Program-made: the position numbers and the translations under genes
Part shown: positions 10,146-19,905 of the stretch, piece by piece
Numbering within the stretch: position 1 is the first letter of the stretch
Layout of the letters: every line of letters starts with the position of its first letter
From: Candolleomyces eurysporus
Taxonomy: Eukaryota; Basidiomycota; Agaricomycetes; Agaricales; Psathyrellaceae
DNA length: 33,559 bases
Direction: 5' to 3'
NCBI GenBank assembly: GCA_027579435.1
Contig: JANBPK010001554.1
Location: forward strand, 1 to 33,559
Notes under the pieces: model-generated
The model's input: the letters and a program-made list of their open reading frames with translations, nothing else
Database searches by the model: none
What the model was told of the DNA's origin: nothing

Positions 10146-10705
10146 CTAGTTCCTTGAACATACAATCGTAGCCTCATTGCCGTCAGTCAAGGTCCAGTAG
10201 AGGACAGAGCCGTCGGCCGCCTTGATGCTGATTCTGCATTTACTCCCGATGAGTATGGTAGAGTCATGTAAACACCAATTCTTACTTGAAAAGCCCGCTA
10301 TCCTCTTTGTGGATGGTGTAGACAGAGGCCACACTAGCATCCGCCCCGATTAGCGCGGAACCCTACTCCGAGGAAGTTTGTCAGTCTGATGATAGGTGGC
10401 TAGATTCGTGAATGCTCACGGGAGAAGGGGAGACGCTAGTCACATATGCAGTATGCCCGTTAGTCTTGAGAGACATCTTGACCTCTGTCTCCGATCCATG
10501 TACAGACTCAATGTTGAACTAATTACATGTTGAGTGTTAGGCATCCACGGTCTGCGTGAGTAACTGGGGTGAGCTTTCTTACTTTTTGGTTGTCACCGTC
10601 GTGGCGGTGCCAGCCAATGAGTGGCTTGTTCGCCATGCCTAGGCAAAGGTCTGCAACGCGGTCGGTAAATTGACCGTTTGTGATGACGTTCCTTCCGTTC
10701 ACCAT
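10146..10705 (-). CDS. Ricin-B-like beta-trefoil lectin
   Basis: Four exons (10705-10583, 10518-10420, 10362-10286, 10233-10146) with introns of 64, 57 and 52 nt join exactly in frame to give 128 residues, the size of a single beta-trefoil. The first repeat is diagnostic: VADLCLGMANKPLIGWHRHD followed by GDNQK matches the ricin-B/CBM13 pattern of an Asp-containing sugar loop, GWxxHGGDNQ, and the QxW position (here Gln-Lys-Phe). The last exon has the matching beta-hairpin pattern (ISIKAADGSVLYWTL). There is no signal peptide, as in many cytoplasmic mushroom lectins. The start is set by a perfect CACCATGG context. TATATA lies about 90 bases upstream and the leader is pyrimidine-rich. Sugar binding is inferred from the family; the specific ligand is unknown. 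Intron 1 has an exact CTAAC branch. Confidence 0.8.
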
Positions 10706-10793
10706 GGTGTGAGAGACTGCTGACTTTAGAGCAGATGCTATACGATGAGGAGAAAACCTTGGGTGTTGGGACATTCTGCAAGAGTTTAGCGTG

Positions 10794-10802
10794 GTATATA
10801 TG
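10794..10802 (-). promoter_or_regulatory. TATA box of the lectin gene
   Basis: GCATATATAC on the minus strand lies about 90 bases upstream of the lectin ATG at 10705, with a CT-rich leader between. Confidence 0.5.
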
Positions 10803-11137
10803 CAATCTGGCACAAGGAGGTTATGTCAGCCATGCCAGCATATGCTCATGCCACCAGACCCATAAGAATGTTTGATTGATACCAGCCTAGGACACTCAAG
10901 ACAATGGAAACGGCGTTAGAAAAGTGCCGGCCTGAAGCGGGATTGATTTCAGCACATGGCAGCCAACTGGGTGCATGACCGGCAGTAGGATATTGGTCGG
11001 CTGATTCCGCAGGGAGGCTGGTATTCACAAGGGTAACTGTTCAACTTTTGAGACACCTGTCACCCAATGTCTTCGATGCTGCTCATTTGGGTCAACAGTT
11101 ATGAACGGTATGAAATTTTACAACGATTCTAAGTCAG

Positions 11138-11555
11138 CTATGGACCTCCCATCAAGCCGTTCTCATTCTTCACAGGTGTACATTTCAACCCACCAGGCGT
11201 CAGTATCACTAAATCGGAGGGATAGAGGTACGCACCGACGCCGTAGGTTTTCACGGAGTCTCCTATCATTTTACTAAATTGATTCCTCAGGGATACGGGA
11301 TGTGTCGCTTCATGTGAGCAATTCAGATTCGAGGCAGTCACTATTCTAGAGCCACCAGACGGCTGGTCTGGGCTGGAAAGACCTAGGCGCGCTGGTGCCC
11401 TCCACGAATCGCCCGAAGGAGTTTCCCAAAGCTCAACTGACCAGTCTGACCTGACAAACGTCTCAGAGTACACCTTGGAGAAATAGGTACTTTCCTCAGG
11501 CACATGAAATTCATATGACCTGCAGGTGTACGTGGAGCCCCTGCCAAGCCAGGTT
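11138..11555 (-). CDS. Unknown gene, terminal exon
   Basis: A minus-strand exon runs from a strong acceptor (TTTCTGTTGCAG, exon from 11555) to a stop at 11138, about 139 codons. Recognisable stretches are GSTYTCRSYEFHVPEESTYF, then SDWSVELWETPSGDSW, and near the end YGVGAYLYPSDLVIL. An intron of about 66 nt with donor GTACGT can be drawn upstream to an exon containing NWQKRKPRSG (about 11655-11622), in phase, but no initiator ATG was found. Composition is that of a real protein, rich in Ser, aromatic and acidic residues. Family not recognised. Confidence 0.45.
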
Positions 11556-12300
11556 CTGCAACAGAAATGTGCGAGGCGAGCCGTAAATTGATGCTGACAG
11601 CAATTGACAGTTCGAACGTACCCCGAGCGCGGTTTGCGTTTCTGCCAGTTATCACATCAAGTAGTTTTTACATCCTTAATGAGCCCGAACGGACCGCTCC
11701 ATGTTTGCGTCGCCGCACCGTCGGATAGACCCACCGAAACCTCAGCTCCCTCCCCTCACCACGCCAAGCTGGCAATCGGCTGACTCCTCAAACCGATAAG
11801 CTCTATCACCACCATTGGTTGCTGCTGCTTCACTCCCGCCTGACCTTCACTTTAAGCGTCGCCAGAAGATAGGGGAAGAGGAACGGAGTCCAAGTCCCGG
11901 TCGAGCCGCATTAGGGGAAACGGATCCCAGTTCCGCCACCACTCAAACGCCAAAACTCCGCCTCTTCCTTTCTTCATCGCTACAAGACGTCGACAAGGCT
12001 GGATGACACCCCCACCCCCGCTTGGGGCACTCCTTGAAAGGAAACCTCGAGCTTTACCCAGGGTCGAACCTTCAGCGCTGACTCGTCCTGCCGCTTTGGT
12101 GGTTGGCGACGAAGCAGTTAAGTCGATGGAGTTTTTAATTTAATTCTTGCAGCTTCCAACGCGATTCCGTCAAGGGATTTCATACCTGATAACACAATTC
12201 CTTCAATCTTCAGAACTGCGTTCCCCAACTTGCGTTGTCGGTTTCTTCAGTAATTTGGAGCCGATGAACAGGGAAAGCGACACAGTGGAGGGTAATGCAC

Positions 12301-12690
12301 CTAGCCCTGCGACAAGAACGACCAATCCTTCCGTTGGATGCCAAGCTGGCTCGAATGGGATGACGACGAAGACGGTACCGCATTCGAAATGAGCCGATGT
12401 GAAAGTGCGAACACAGGGTGAGGGAGGTCACTGGTACTCTCTGCTCCAACCCATTGAGTGTGTTGGGAGATAGACGAAGCAACAGGAACTTGAGCAAAAC
12501 TTGTCGAAGATGCCGATGAATACGCAGACGATGGATACCAAGGTACTTGAGGTGCTGAAAACGCGTAAGCCGTGGGACGGGGAGTGGTGGGGGTTGCAAG
12601 ACCCGATGTTGGAATGGAAAATATACTAAAATGAGGATGGGGAAATGACGGGAAGAGCTGGAGGCGAAGAAGCCGACTGAAGAGAATGCG
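12301..12690 (-). pseudogene. Pro/Ser/Thr-rich open segment, likely decayed exon (copy 2)
   Basis: Counterpart of 357-818. The same minus-strand frame is open and reads SGLATPTTPRPTAYAFSAPQ with a following SSAYSSASSTSFAQVPV run, ending at a stop at 12301. A different frame in the 3' part gives a hydrophobic stretch (GLVVLVAGLGALPSTVSLSL) ending at about 12199, so the ancestral gene may have shifted frame here or been spliced. No family recognised; probably decayed. Confidence 0.3.
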
Positions 12691-13773
12691 ATAGTCAAAA
12701 AGATGATAACAGGGAGGGAAAGGCGACGGAAACGCACGGCAACAATGAGCCTTTCGCTACACTCCAAGCTCTTCGGCAAACCATCGAAGGGGAGTCGTTG
12801 AACGACACAACGGGTTTTCAGCTTATAAATAGCTAGAGTTGTTTTCGAGCTTGCATCCGTGTTCAACGAGAGTCGAGCCCGCAAGTCTGCATTTGACAAG
12901 CAAAAGAAACTGTTTCAGTAGGGCCGACAACGACGAGAGCAGACATAGATTACTCAAAAAACACCCAACATCATTAATTCCATCTTCTCTCCATTCTCCT
13001 AGGCTCCTTCCTCCCTTCGAGGCGTCCTGGGGTTTTACAATGGTGTGCACAATTCCACACTCACTCCATTCCTGTGTCGGCGGAACCAGAATCGAGGTTG
13101 AGTTGAGCACTTCGATAACGGACGCCAAGTTCGACATCTCCCCGATCTGAAAGCTGAATGCGTAACCGATTATAGGAAGCGGACTAAAGAGAGGAACATG
13201 CCCGTGAAGTGGGCAGCGGAAATGAAGGACGAGCAACTGAGCATATGGGGTTGAACTGGGACGTGGCCAGATAATCTCCTTCCTGAATGCTCTTGGGTCA
13301 TAAATTCTTGCTTAATTTACAAGGACGGCACTTATGGGAACGGCGGGGACCAAAACCACCCGTAGTAGGTCAGTCAACGCAGGACGACGGTCGAGAGGGA
13401 GAAGGAGCAGGACCTGTGGGAATACACGCCGCCGGGCCATCAATCCCAGATCGTCGGCATTTTCTGCCGCCTGTGGCTGTGATATTTTCCCAGCTTGCTC
13501 GACGATTGACATTGAACAAGGGAAGACATGGCCCCAAATCCTGCTGGCGACCTTCCGAGTCATGGGAGTAGCTTTCCTATCTCTACTTATTATCGATTAG
13601 TTCATCTTTACCCGATGAGCGTTGGATAGTGATCTCTAGACTCGATTCGACGGAGCCAGCATACATGAAGATGGTAGAAGCGATTCGAACGGCAAGGGAC
13701 TCACGATGACTCAAATATAAACGCTCATGTAGGAGCCCTGGGCCATTGCCATTTTCAACCTTCAAATTTCAGC

Positions 13774-13993
13774 TTCGGAGGGGCACTGTCATGGCCCGAC
13801 TCCTTCAATCTACATCCACTCGGCTACATTCATTGGCGGTTATACTGTGGCTTTGACTCACTACATTTCATCGACGCCGGTGGACTCGGCACCCAATGAT
13901 GTAAGTGGCAAATTCCACGAAATAGGAAAAATGGTACCAAGCCGGAGAATCCGAGTCTCCGGGTTCCTTGTGCAGAGTCGTCCCAATCCATGA
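13774..13993 (+). CDS. Candidate exon of unknown gene (copy 2)
   Basis: Duplicate of 3220-3438. It keeps the frame with one replacement (Ile to Thr near its start) and two silent differences, ending at the equivalent TGA. See copy 1 for the competing reading. Confidence 0.25.
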
Positions 13994-14108
13994 ACGCCTC
14001 TTTGGTACTTGAAGCTCGATATGAGCGCTGCGGAACCTTCGTCTTGGCACTAGCTGCCCCTCTAATTCCGGGGAGAAGACGAGTCGGAATTTGCTCGTCC
14101 CAAGCCAC

Positions 14109-14602
14109 CATACTGCTGTGTCGACCACATCGCACACTGGGACTCATGGCTTTGCTACCGTCAGTACATCAAGATGCTAAAGCACGACGCAGCTTTGTGT
14201 GGGCAATACATGTGGCCGGCATGTACGTCATGTTTAAGAATAACTATGAGCTCATGGAGCTCTCTTCCGAAAAGAAGGCGCAGTGATCAAGGAAATTCAG
14301 GACTACGCGTAGGTGATAACCAGTCACTCGAGGCATTTTGTTCTATACTACCAATGTAATTAAATACTCTCAGGGTGTGCGGGACATTTATGAGCGTGAC
14401 GCAGCAAGCTTGCATTGATCGGATATCGACAAACTACCAACGCAATGCGGTAGCCGGAAAGCGGATTGATACTGCGAACAGAGTACCGTTATTACGAGCC
14501 CAAGCGCCTCTAAATGATGCACGGCACATATTTGGAATGTACTTAACCAGTTCTCGATTGATAGTACTACTGCACTTTGGCGCGATGACAGAATCGCGCG
14601 CT
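14109..14602 (+). CDS. Candidate two-exon fragment of unknown gene
   Basis: Just beyond the duplication edge, a plus-strand frame reads SVHQDAKARRSFVWAIHVAG and MYVMFKNNYELMELSSEK up to 14282. A 91-nt intron (14283-14373, GTGATC...CTCTCAG) joins in phase to a second open stretch ending at 14605 (containing CIDRISTNYQRNAVAGKRID). The minus strand also has a long frame here (14801-14388), so the call is tentative. No family recognised and no start codon fixed. Confidence 0.25.
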
Positions 14603-14837
14603 TCGTGACCTTGTCGACCAGACATTGAAATAACTTCTGAATGAGCGGTGCTCCGCATATTTGATGGTAGCTGATATTGGGACCACCGTCCTCCAGCAAC
14701 AAGAGGTGGGTGTCGCTATGTATTTCAGAGCAGCGAAGGAGGTTCTGCCTTCTATCTTGAGATGCAGGAGTTTTAGAGCGATTGAGTCCGATTGTCCCCA
14801 ACTTTTAGTTGTAGATCATCGCTGATCTGAAGTCGCT

Positions 14838-15041
14838 TTAATTTGACTGCAATGTCTCGCTAATTTCTTCCTCAGTAACAGCATCGTTTACAATTTCTCT
14901 GAATATTCTGCCTTCCTCTCCATCATTCGCATTCCGCCTCCTCTCATGTGTAGCACGTGCTGGTACCGGAACAAGCTCGAAGTTCACGAAAATTGTGTGT
15001 AAGAAGTATTTGAGAATCCGCAGTGCAAAGGTCAGTACCAT
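14838..15041 (-). CDS. Candidate small ORF or terminal exon, acidic carboxyl end
   Basis: A 67-codon minus-strand frame from ATG 15041 with a short hydrophobic start (ALRILKYFLHTIFVNFELVP) and a charged Glu/Arg/Asn-rich tail ending in EEEISETLQSN. Composition is natural, but no domain is recognised and there is no convincing upstream promoter. A plus-strand intron (GTCAGT...CACTAG with CTAAC branch, 15028-15082) would contradict it. Confidence 0.25.
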   Translation of the reverse strand: MVLTFALRILKYFLHTIFVNFELVPVPARATHERRRNANDGEEGRIFREIVNDAVTEEEISETLQSN

Positions 15042-15230
15042 CTCTTCAATAGAGGTCTATGCAACTAACTCTCGTCACTAGCCTTCTTATGTGCTAGGAA
15101 GTCTCCCGACCAATGCTGTGGATAATTCGAAGTTGGTATCCAGCAACAGCAGCATCTAACAGGACCTCAATGGTCAGTTTCTTCTGTTCCTTGAACACTG
15201 CATGAGGGACAGATTCATTCGAAAGGATAG

Positions 15231-15395
15231 GCCACTCCACATAATGCAGAGCTGGCTGCGTATCCGATTTTCTTTGAAGAGAGCGTAGGCCCTACGGAGA
15301 TGGAGGCAAGGTTGAAGCGCTACAATCTACAGGGCGTTTCCAAAGGTCTCCCTAAGTCTACCTCTCACTTCCCTGCAACTATAGAGTACTACTAA
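15231..15395 (+). CDS. Candidate terminal exon of unknown plus-strand gene
   Basis: The frame is open from a GGATAG acceptor to TAA at 15395. It reads NAELAAYPIFFEESVGPTEM followed by EARLKRYNLQGVSKGLPK, clearly protein-like. It ends about 60 bases before the left arm of the peroxygenase palindrome. Possible upstream exons at 14860-15027 and 15083 onward could not be joined without stops. Family not recognised. Confidence 0.3.
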   Translation, partial: ATPHNAELAAYPIFFEESVGPTEMEARLKRYNLQGVSKGLPKSTSHFPATIEYY

Positions 15396-15625
15396 GCCCG
15401 ATCTTAGTCATTAGAACTGCTAAAGTTCTGGTATACAACCACTTCAAAGTTTTGACGTTGTATTGTCGTACGTGAGCAATGACTCGTGAAAAGAATGGAC
15501 ATTGAACAAATACTTTGATTAAATAGGGAGTTAAACGAGCTAGAATAACAGTGAAATGAGCGAGAATATTACAGGAGCGACGCGAGACCAAGGGATGAAC
15601 GATGGTGAAGATTGAGAACTGTAGT

Positions 15626-17010
15626 CTAAAGGTGACCGTATGGGAACAGCTGGTCACATTGGGCACCGAGCGCTGCAGAGAGGCTGGAATATAGGAAGCC
15701 CAGATTCTTGATCAGGTTCCGTTTCAGAACGCCTCTGGGGTTGGGATAAAGTCCCTGTACGGTTTTCACGATGTCTTCGTATAGCACACACGGCTTCGTG
15801 AAGTCGGCAGAGGTGGGATCGACCATGAAATTGTTGACCTTCCCATCAACGTTTCCACCAGGAAGGAATGGGTGTATGGCGAAGATTTCTGCGATACCCT
15901 CGTTACTCGTTGGCTTGGGCGGCCGATGGAAGTCAGGAGGAAACCTCATATCTTTGAAGAACGATCTCGCTGACGCCATGTCTAATTTCCTGTCTGTCTT
16001 CCGGCCGTCGACGAAAAAGTTGATTGGGAAGGCCGACTCTCCGTACCCGGTGAAGTAGCGAACGTTCTTGAACGAGAACTGGGGATTGGTGGCGATAGAA
16101 TCTTGCAAACGTTGGAATCGCAGCTCTCCAGCGACTGTCAGGTTGTAGTAGCCGTCACCATATTTATTGCTGGAGTCAACGAACTGATACATAGGATCAA
16201 AGGCTTAGTTGCGTTCATGATCAAGGTGAAGTGGGGTCAGCGTACCTTCTGAAACAATGTTTCGTTGAAGCTGTGATTGTCCCCGAAAAACGCGTCTGCT
16301 CGAGTCATCCCGCCATCACCTGAGACATACCATCAGTATCTCTTTGCTCAATGATTCTAATTGTATCCACCTTCGAACGTTCCGTGAACATTGAATCCAC
16401 CGGCGTGGGCGGGAGATGGAGGATCAGGACCGGTCTTTCGTGTCTTGCCTCCAATGCTGAGCAAGTCGGTGACAAGGTTTCCGTTCATCAAGTGGGCAAG
16501 ATAAGTCACGAATATCGCAAACTGGTTCTCCATGTTGAATCCTGCGCGATTCACATGAGTGCCCAACACAGACGATAACTAATCACGTCAAAACTCTCAC
16601 CCTCCTGGACCGCGGTAACCATTTGGGATGGGCTGGCAACACCGTCACGAGAGATGTACTAGGAAAAGCAAAAAGAGTTAGCGGTCGAGGGCGAAAACGA
16701 GTTTGGGCTTGATGCTAACCCCGTGAGATGCAAGTGTGTTCATTCCTGGGCAGGGTCCTCGTTCATCACCGTTTCTTAACGGCTTCCATGGATGAGCGCG
16801 ATCGTGGACCAGCTTCACGCCTGTGAACCGAGGCGGTCCGGGTGGTGGAGGTGGATTGACTGTGCCAAAACCTCCTCCGGTACGAGAACTGGCGCCTTCA
16901 ATTTCTTGACGCTTCAGAAATTCCGGGTCGTTGGGGAAAGCGAGCGAAGTAGAAAGTGCGTTAAAAGAGAAGAGAAGGGTGGTCAAAACAACAAAAGCTT
17001 TAGAGATCAT
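15626..17010 (-). CDS. Unspecific peroxygenase (long type), copy A
   Basis: Five exons (17010-16720, 16658-16601, 16541-16371, 16319-16246, 16183-15626) with introns of 61, 59, 51 and 62 nt give 383 residues. Unspecific peroxygenases are secreted heme-thiolate enzymes that use hydrogen peroxide to oxygenate alkyl and aromatic substrates. Seen here: signal peptide (residues 1-24), a Lys-Arg site at 33-34 fitting Kex2-type processing, the PCP heme-ligand motif (Cys87), Glu-Gly-Asp at 173-175 (Mg site beside the heme propionate), the Arg240/Glu247 pair seven residues apart (acid-base catalysis of the long, Agrocybe-type class), and Cys330/Cys374 matching the class's C-terminal disulfide. Sequons occur at about 188, 192 and 212. 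The start at 17010 is chosen because TATTTAAA lies 43 bases upstream; an earlier ATG at 17046 would fall too close to it. The gene appears intact. Confidence 0.93.
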
Positions 17011-17052
17011 GGTCAAGGTTTTCTGTGGGGCAGCCCTTTCACCCATAGGTAG

Positions 17053-17060
17053 TTTAAATA
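17053..17060 (-). promoter_or_regulatory. TATA-like box, peroxygenase copy A
   Basis: TATTTAAA, 43 bases upstream of the chosen ATG. The identical element sits at the identical distance in copy B. Confidence 0.6.
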
Positions 17061-17808
17061 GCTTTCCCTAGAGTGTCCTTCGGATTTGGAGTATTACCGT
17101 TTTGCCGTCTTTCCGTAGCGCGCCTGGAAACTTTGGCAGTGCTTTGTAACCGGCATCACACTGGGCTGCAGACATCGGCAACCAAAGCAAAATGCCAAGA
17201 TACGTTGTATGCCTGCGCGTGGTGCTGTAAGTCACTTAAGGACGGCAATTGCGCAACCGTGAAACCAGACAGAAATCTTGTTGCTATTCTCGGGTTTCAC
17301 GCCCAACCAAGTCCACAATACGCGTAGGGCACAGTCCCATTATATCACCCGAGGCGCCCAATCACAGATCCATGATTTTAGAGCAAAAAAAATCCGAAAA
17401 ACCAGGCTCATTGCTTAATGGGATATCAAAACGGTCGATCTGTGTCAACTGAGCGCACTACCCAGAGCTTCTTTGATTGATCTCTTGTCACGGATACACT
17501 GGATCCGTGGCGTCTCAGCATTGGAATCGCCGTCATCCTTGTGCCTCGAGTTGTGTCCCTGAACCATCGGATGTACAAGGAAGTCCTCAAAGCCCGAGAA
17601 GATTGCCTTCGCTACCTATCTAACCGTGTATCCGATGGTCGTTGAACGCATATATTCCTGGCTTGAAAGGGGTGGGTGAGGTGCATGAAGCCACTAACCT
17701 TCAATGCTCGTTTGAGCCTTCCTTTGTCCTATGAGCAGATATTAACCTGGGTTGGTGGAGACGTGAGAATATTGTCTTCGCCCTGGTTCGAACTCTGGAC
17801 GTCCAGTG

Positions 17809-18870
17809 CATACGCAAATCGACATACGCATTACAGCGGTCATTGCCAGCTTAATTAGTGACTGGCATATTGCAAAAGTTGAGGGTATAAATATCTGCAG
17901 AAGACACGGTGGAAAAAGAGAGGATAAAGGAGGGGTCGGGGCAAGATTGCCAGTGAAGTGGGGCATTGTAACCAATGAGAGTTATGCTACCGACCCGCAA
18001 GAAGACAAAACCGTAATTTAATCACGTCGTGCCACCATCAGACGTCAGTGATAGGGTACGTGAGAAGTTTGCCACGAGTTGTTCACCAAGTGAATCAAGA
18101 CCAGTTTCGGGTCGTTGTACTAAGGTATTGTTATCTGAATCATAGAGCTCAGAGATCTGAGCCTTCATGTGTTCCCCAACAGAATTTTGATGAATTGACT
18201 GATATCCGCACGTCCTCAGTCACTACAGAGCCATGTTGAGGCACGTGTCTTCCTGTGGATCAGCATTAAACCTCGACATGCTACGGCCACTTTTCCTTTT
18301 GCTACGTAACGCGCTTGTCTTTTGCGACTTGGGTCAAAGGAATGGGCGAAGAGGCGTAAGACACTCAAAGATAATCCCTCCTCTTGCGGGACTGAGCTCT
18401 CGAGCTCCCGCCAACATCCCATTGTTTGCTGGAGGGCCAGCATTTATGGCACTGAGGACGGACATATAACTTTAGGTAGAGGGATAGGAGCAAGAGGTCA
18501 CAGCCCAACCGGGTGGGGCATCGGACGGGGTTTCCGTGGTCAAGGACGTCTTAGACACCCTGCGGCATGTGTTCGACAAGATCGAGCAGTTCATCCTGCA
18601 TCTTCACTTCAACTGCATCCCAATTCCATTGTTCCAGTCCGCTTAACCTTCCAGGTGTATTGTTAGACGGTCGCCCTCGATGATGGATTCGCATTCAGAG
18701 GACCCTGGGTTGGTGGTGGCTGCCTTCGGTGAAGCAGACGGGAAAGCCCTATTCATTGGTCTGCGAAGGCAGTGTCGATCGGTGGACGGCAGCGGCAGTA
18801 GGTTAGGAGAGTTCGGGCTGAGGGATTCGTGCAAACATTGAAGCGGTGCAGGTAGAATCACGATTAACGT
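17809..18870. other. Unique central spacer between palindrome arms
   Basis: About 1.06 kb with no mirror image. One plus-strand frame (18488-18646) reads as ordinary protein (VSVVKDVLDTLRHVFDKIEQ) after a GGATAG acceptor-like site and ends at a stop; it may be a remnant exon. A minus-strand frame (18873-18643) overlaps. Nothing else recognisable. Confidence 0.5.
18488..18646 (+). CDS. Candidate remnant exon in the palindrome spacer
   Basis: Fifty-two codons bounded by an in-frame stop/acceptor (TAG) and a TAA stop. It contains an amphipathic-helix-like stretch, DVLDTLRHVFDKIEQFIL. No start codon, no family, and no clear partner exons were found. It could be a broken exon predating the inverted duplication. 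Confidence 0.2.
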   Translation, partial: EQEVTAQPGGASDGVSVVKDVLDTLRHVFDKIEQFILHLHFNCIPIPLFQSA

Positions 18871-19451
18871 CACTGGACGTCTCGAGTGCTAACCAGGGCC
18901 AAAGCAATATTCTCATGTCATTGCAATATGTCTTTATCGACCCAGCTTAATATTCGCCCGGAAGACAAAGCCTCAAATGAGCATTGAAAGTTAGTGGCTT
19001 TACGCAATTCGCTCTTTCCTTGCAGGCCAGCGATACTTGCGTTCAACGACCATCGGATACATGGATAGATAGGTAGTGAAGGCAGCCTTCTCGGGTTTTC
19101 AGGACTTCCTCGTACATTCGATGGTTCAGGGAATTAAGCACAAGGATGACGGCAATTCTAATGCTGAGACGCCACGGATGCAGCGTATCCGTTGAATTCT
19201 CACAAGAGACCAATCAAAGGAGCATCCGCAGCTCTGGGTACCGCGCTCATTTGGTACAGATCGACGGTTACGATGTCATATTAAGGGAAGGGCCTGGTTT
19301 GCCGGACTTACCCAGTAATCGTGCATCTGTGATTGGGCCTCCCATAATGCAGCTGAATGGGACTGCCCTATGCATATTACGGACTCGGTCGGGCGTGAGA
19401 CCCGAGAATAGTAACAGAATTTCTTTCTTGTTTCACGGCTGCGCGATTGCC

Positions 19452-19692
19452 GCGATCATAATTCAAAGATTCAAAATTACTACATTCAAGTGGATAGCTC
19501 ATTGGAAGGGACGGCAGAAAAAAAACCCTGACCTGGAACTACCATTGATTTGCGGGACGACCAGAGCAGTCTCAGCCTCCCAGATAATCCCGAGGAACTT
19601 GTCGATCCTTTCCAACAACAAAACTACACAGGCTAGACACGGTGAGAAATTGAATCCGATGTAATAACCTCGATTCACAGGCAACACCGTGG
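19452..19692 (+). other. Extra DNA in the distal promoter of peroxygenase copy B
   Basis: Between matching anchors (GATTGCC at 19445 and GCAGGCAT at 19693) the right arm has 241 bases, where the left arm has 27 (about 17211-17237). The excess, about 214 bases, lies about 215-455 bases upstream of copy B's ATG. No terminal repeats or clear target-site duplication are visible, so insertion in B or deletion in A are both possible. Confidence 0.7.
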
Positions 19693-19855
19693 GCAGGCAT
19701 ACGACGTATCTTGACATATTTCTTGGTTGCTGATTTCGGCTCCGGGCGCAGCTCAGTGCGATGCTGGTTACAAAGTTTCATCAAAGTTTCCAGGCGCACT
19801 ACGGAAAGATGGATAAACGGGGATACCCTGATTCCAAAGGACACTAACGAAAAGC

Positions 19856-19863
19856 TATTTAAA
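19856..19863 (+). promoter_or_regulatory. TATA-like box, peroxygenase copy B
   Basis: TATTTAAA, 43 bases upstream of the ATG at 19906. An in-frame ATG at 19870 follows it by only 7 bases, so translation most likely begins at 19906. Confidence 0.6.
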
Positions 19864-19905
19864 CTCCCAATGGGCGAAAAGGTTGCCCCACAGAAAACCT
19901 TCACC

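Larger units (their letters stand above)
11815..14108 (+). repeat. Segmental duplication, copy 2 (direct; partner 1-3552)
   Basis: Second copy of the left-edge segment, same orientation. It lacks about 400 bases corresponding to 1320-1700 and about 1150 bases corresponding to 1810-2960. The junction at 13510-13517 joins CTCGACGATTGAC directly to AAGGGAAGACATGG. Homology stops abruptly at about 14108. The part from 13517 on is much more similar to copy 1 than the part before, which may mean later gene conversion or two events. Confidence 0.85.

Noticed and set aside
12210..12899. 229-codon minus-strand open frame
   Set aside because: Very rich in Arg, Leu, Ser and Pro, with no domain. The duplicate copy 1 breaks the frame, and another minus frame is the better preserved one.
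15626..16192. 188-codon single-exon frame starting at an internal Met
   Set aside because: It is the last exon of peroxygenase copy A read into its intron; the same applies to 20718-21284 in copy B.
19870..19905. Upstream in-frame ATG of peroxygenase copy B (and 17046 in copy A)
   Set aside because: It lies only a few bases after the TATA-like box, upstream of any plausible transcription start. It would also put 12 hydrophilic residues before an otherwise perfect signal peptide.
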